Source: JBFMHP01 sp964557295
Lineage (GTDB): Bacteria; Pseudomonadota; Gammaproteobacteria; RBG-16-57-12
DNA: 6,782 nucleotides
Direction: 5' to 3'
NCBI GenBank assembly: GCA_964557295.1
Contig: CAZKZP010000094.1
Span: forward strand, 1-6,782
A program made the position numbers and the translations under genes. Below, piece by piece: positions 4,937-6,782 of the stretch. The notes under the pieces are model-generated. The model had not been told where the DNA came from and searched no databases. It saw only the letters and a program-made list of their open reading frames with translations. Within the stretch, counting starts at the first letter, position 1. Every line of letters starts with the position of its first letter.

Positions 4937-5650
4937 TCACTTCAGCGCATAAATCAGCGCATTTCGCTCCAACGGTGGCAGGCCTTCGAGCCTTTCTCTC
5001 CAGCGATCGATCCGCCGACGAATGCGCTCTCGTTCCCTGAAGNNNNNNNNNNTGAAGCTGTCTCCGAGATAACGGTAGTCATGAAGTGCTTCGGGTTCAG
5101 GGTAATTCATCCAGACGGACTCTATCGCTTGCGCTCCCGAGCGGCTACGGGTGGTGAAGGACAGGTGTCGCCAATCTCTTAGATGCGATTCATATAGCTC
5201 AGACCAATAGCCTGAGATCATGATGTTACATGGCAGCCTCATGAGAAGTTGCAACAGTTCGATATGTTGCGCCTCCGTATATTCGTTCCTATAGAGCGGC
5301 CGGTTTGAACGCCGCGTCGCCGGTAAGTAAGGCGGGTCTGCATAGATGAATTCATCACCCTTGAAGGGGTACTCTTTCAGGTATTGCACGGCGTCGACAC
5401 AAATCACCTTGACATTCGACGGGCCACGCCAGGCTTCAGTAACGACCGGGTCGATGTCGATGCCAATATTCATTTCTGCTGCTTTTTTATAACGCATTAG
5501 GGCGCCACCGCCCAGATGCGATTCAATATAAATCCGATGCGGGGGGATTTGATTGATGAGGCGCTGGTAAATGCCGCTCGCGCCTTTGCCGCCGGGGTAC
5601 TTCATGGGCATCGATTCTTTCGTGTTTTGGATGCGTTCATGTCTTCTCAT
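4937..5650 (-). CDS. D12-class N6-adenine DNA methyltransferase (second of pair)
   Basis: About 237 residues as written, including 4 undefined ones from the N gap. ATG 5650 shares its first base with the last base of the upstream methyltransferase stop (TGATG), so coupled translation is likely. Internal ATG codons at 5611 and 5605 are alternatives nearer the conserved YPGGKG. Seen: YPGGKG (18-23), YIESHLGGGALM (41-52, the S-adenosylmethionine-binding motif), DIDP (65-68) and FIYADPPYLP (101-110, the catalytic DPPY motif). The C-terminal YRYLGDSF and FRERERIRRRIDRW segments are typical of short phage- or element-borne members of the D12 family. It transfers a methyl group from S-adenosylmethionine to N6 of adenine in DNA. 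The recognition sequence cannot be read from the protein. After repair of the gap the product would be 232 aa. Confidence 0.92.
   Translation of the reverse strand: MRRHERIQNTKESMPMKYPGGKGASGIYQRLINQIPPHRIYIESHLGGGALMRYKKAAEMNIGIDIDPVVTEAWRGPSNVKVICVDAVQYLKEYPFKGDEFIYADPPYLPATRRSNRPLYRNEYTEAQHIELLQLLMRLPCNIMISGYWSELYESHLRDWRHLSFTTRSRSGAQAIESVWMNYPEPEALHDYRYLGDSFXXXXFRERERIRRRIDRWRERLEGLPPLERNALIYALK
5043..5052. other. 10-N assembly gap, probably artificial
   Basis: Ten undefined bases interrupt the second methyltransferase. The same five bases, TGAAG, lie just before the gap (5038-5042) and just after it (5053-5057). Joining the flanks on this overlap removes 15 nt, keeps the frame, and turns the broken GDSF-gap-FRERE into an uninterrupted GDSFRERERI. 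That matches the usual YRYLGxxFRERERI ending of the family. Contig ends with a short unmerged overlap are often padded with 10 Ns by scaffolders. Confidence 0.8.
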
Positions 5651-6534
5651 CACACAGCCATGTTTTGCAAGGAGCGATCTATGTATGGAACACATGACTC
5701 TACTGGCAGCGTTAATGTATCTGAGAAAAAAAACGCTTCTGTGCCCTTGTACGCCTTTGCGGCGTTGTATTGCAGTTTATAAAGGAAGGATCGTCGCCGC
5801 GAATAGTGCTCCATTATCTCGGGCGCCCCATCGTACGATACAACCCAATGATGCTTTACTCTTTGTTGTATGACTTTTGCGATACGCGCGTGATCTTCAG
5901 GGGCATAGCGATTCAAGTACAGCCTTTCTGCTTTGTGGAAATAGGGTGGGTCACAGTAGATCAACGTATCGGCTGGAAGTCTGGTCACATATTCCAGAAT
6001 AAACTCTTCGGCATCCTGGTTTCTCAGCGAAATGGATTCCCCCCTCGATGCGATGGCTTCAATACGGCTTATCAACTCGTTACGCGGGAAGCGCGCGTCC
6101 ATTTTCCATGGCCCTTCTTGTTGTAAACCTCCAATCACACCCCCCGACAGAATTCCGGAACGATTGCATCGATTCAGATAAAATGCGCTGAAGCCGACAT
6201 CGATCCGGTCAAACTCCGATTTCCTCGAAAAAATTTCTTTTTGCCGACGCCATTCCTCGATTGTCATCGACGCTCGCAATATTCGGCGACACAACTCATC
6301 CGGATTCGATACGACGGAATGCCAGAAGGCATAAACACCATCGCAGGCATCATTGAGATGAATGCGTCCGACCTTCCCGCTCATCAACATTTCCATTGCG
6401 ATGCCCGCCCCCCCGGCATACGGTTCGACGTAGTGTCCGCCTTGCAGGCCATTGATATCGATAATTTCTGATATAAAGGGCGCCAGCTTTTGCTTTCCGC
6501 CGGGGTAACGCAACGGGGTTTTGTAACGGCTCAT
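5650..6534 (-). CDS. D12-class N6-adenine DNA methyltransferase (first of pair)
   Basis: This 294-aa protein starts at ATG 6534, which overlaps the previous stop as ATGA. GAAGAG upstream is a weak ribosome-binding site. Seen: TPLRYPGGKQKLAPF (6-20), HYVEPYAGGAGIAMEML (34-50, cofactor-binding motif), a target-recognition-type insert with NRCNRSGILSGGVIGG (121-136) and GPWKMDARF (141-149), and LIYCDPPYFHKAERLYLNRY (191-210, catalytic DPPY). Length and motif order fit full-size alpha-class N6-adenine methyltransferases. The FNGLxRxN...FNVPxG signature of GATC-specific Dam/DpnM enzymes is absent, so another target is likely. Relatives with NRxNRSGI are often next to restriction or ATPase-type defence genes (family knowledge, from memory). 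It differs clearly from the second methyltransferase, so the pair is not a recent duplication. Base composition is visibly more AT-rich than in the recombinase gene. Confidence 0.94.
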   Translation of the reverse strand: MSRYKTPLRYPGGKQKLAPFISEIIDINGLQGGHYVEPYAGGAGIAMEMLMSGKVGRIHLNDACDGVYAFWHSVVSNPDELCRRILRASMTIEEWRRQKEIFSRKSEFDRIDVGFSAFYLNRCNRSGILSGGVIGGLQQEGPWKMDARFPRNELISRIEAIASRGESISLRNQDAEEFILEYVTRLPADTLIYCDPPYFHKAERLYLNRYAPEDHARIAKVIQQRVKHHWVVSYDGAPEIMEHYSRRRSFLYKLQYNAAKAYKGTEAFFFSDTLTLPVESCVPYIDRSLQNMAV

Positions 6535-6782
6535 CGGTTCATCTCTTCGAGTAACGGAAAAATATTCCCGAATACGGTAGCGATATGGGTCTCGTCGACT
6601 GTGAATTTCGGGTTGTGTATAAGCTGGTTCATCGAGGTTACGGAAAGCAACCCTTCTTTTTTTTCGAGTTCCGCCATGGCCCCATGGAGCGCTTTTATCA
6701 TCGTCCGATCCACCTTGTTGTTCGTTAAGTGACCGCAAACATCTCGCAGCATATCAACTAGCACACGATCCTCCCCGCTCGC
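6531..6782 (-). CDS. Unknown protein, C-terminal 83 residues (possible defence effector)
   Basis: The frame is open to the window edge and ends at TGA 6531-6533, four nt into the methyltransferase start, so the two genes are co-translated. A GTG at 6764 could start a 77-aa protein, but the frame continues beyond it and a longer gene is more likely. The visible part is helical: NKVDRTMIKALHGAMAELE, then SMNQLIHNPKF, then THIATVFGNIFPLLEEMN. The MNxLIHNP...hxxxFxNhxPLLEEM arrangement recalls C-terminal helical domains in some bacterial defence proteins with HEPN- or DUF4145-like ends, but I cannot name the family. Its position makes it the natural restriction or effector partner of the two methyltransferases; that is inference. 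Confidence 0.7.
   Translation of the reverse strand, partial: ASGEDRVLVDMLRDVCGHLTNNKVDRTMIKALHGAMAELEKKEGLLSVTSMNQLIHNPKFTVDETHIATVFGNIFPLLEEMNR

Noticed and set aside
5516..6126. Overlapping plus-strand open frames of 88-118 codons
   Set aside because: They are antisense to the methyltransferases, lack ribosome-binding sites and show no domain features.
1604..6534. The two methyltransferases as cognate partners of the PstI-like remnant
   Set aside because: Methylases of BsuBI/PstI systems belong to a different (TaqI-like, gamma) class and lie next to the nuclease. These are D12 (alpha) enzymes 3 kb away on the other strand.

Overview
The window looks like accessory, mobile-element DNA from a Gram-negative bacterium, most likely a beta- or gammaproteobacterium. 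The grounds are an S49 peptidase plus VirB1-like lytic transglycosylase pair of the kind found in conjugation loci, a Cre-like tyrosine recombinase, remnants of restriction genes, and moderately high GC with a visibly lower-GC right end. It comes from a draft assembly: a 10-N gap lies at 5043-5052. I cannot name the species.

Left, plus strand (1-1332): the 3' end of an S49 (SppA-like) peptidase overlaps a periplasmic lytic transglycosylase gene by 4 nt. An 85-nt gap holding a TATAAT box follows, then a 105-aa protein that resembles DUF2857-type proteins of integrative elements. This reads as the end of a conjugation or envelope-penetration module.

Middle, non-coding and decayed DNA (1333-2059): about 270 nt packed with inverted repeats. 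They are a perfect 11-bp inverted repeat that also carries a consensus DnaA box, a 10-bp inverted repeat enclosing a nested stem, a degenerate GCCCTTT repeat cluster and an 18-bp perfect palindrome. Next comes the C-terminal third of a BsuBI/PstI-family restriction endonuclease, with no N-terminal part and no cognate methylase beside it.

Right, minus strand (6782 down to 2060): one long, tightly packed co-directional series. In transcription order it is: the C-terminal end of an unidentified protein; two D12-class N6-adenine DNA methyltransferases joined by ATGA and TGATG stop/start overlaps; a 77-aa hypothetical; an 11-bp-stem hairpin; a four-helix membrane protein; a Cre-like tyrosine recombinase; possibly a tiny Cys-rich ORF; and two hypotheticals joined by an ATGA overlap. 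The methyltransferase part is probably a DNA-modification or defence cassette whose effector extends past the right edge. The recombinase, membrane protein and small genes look like plasmid or element backbone and cargo. The N gap inside the second methyltransferase is probably a false gap, because the same five bases (TGAAG) flank it on both sides and merging them restores the expected protein.
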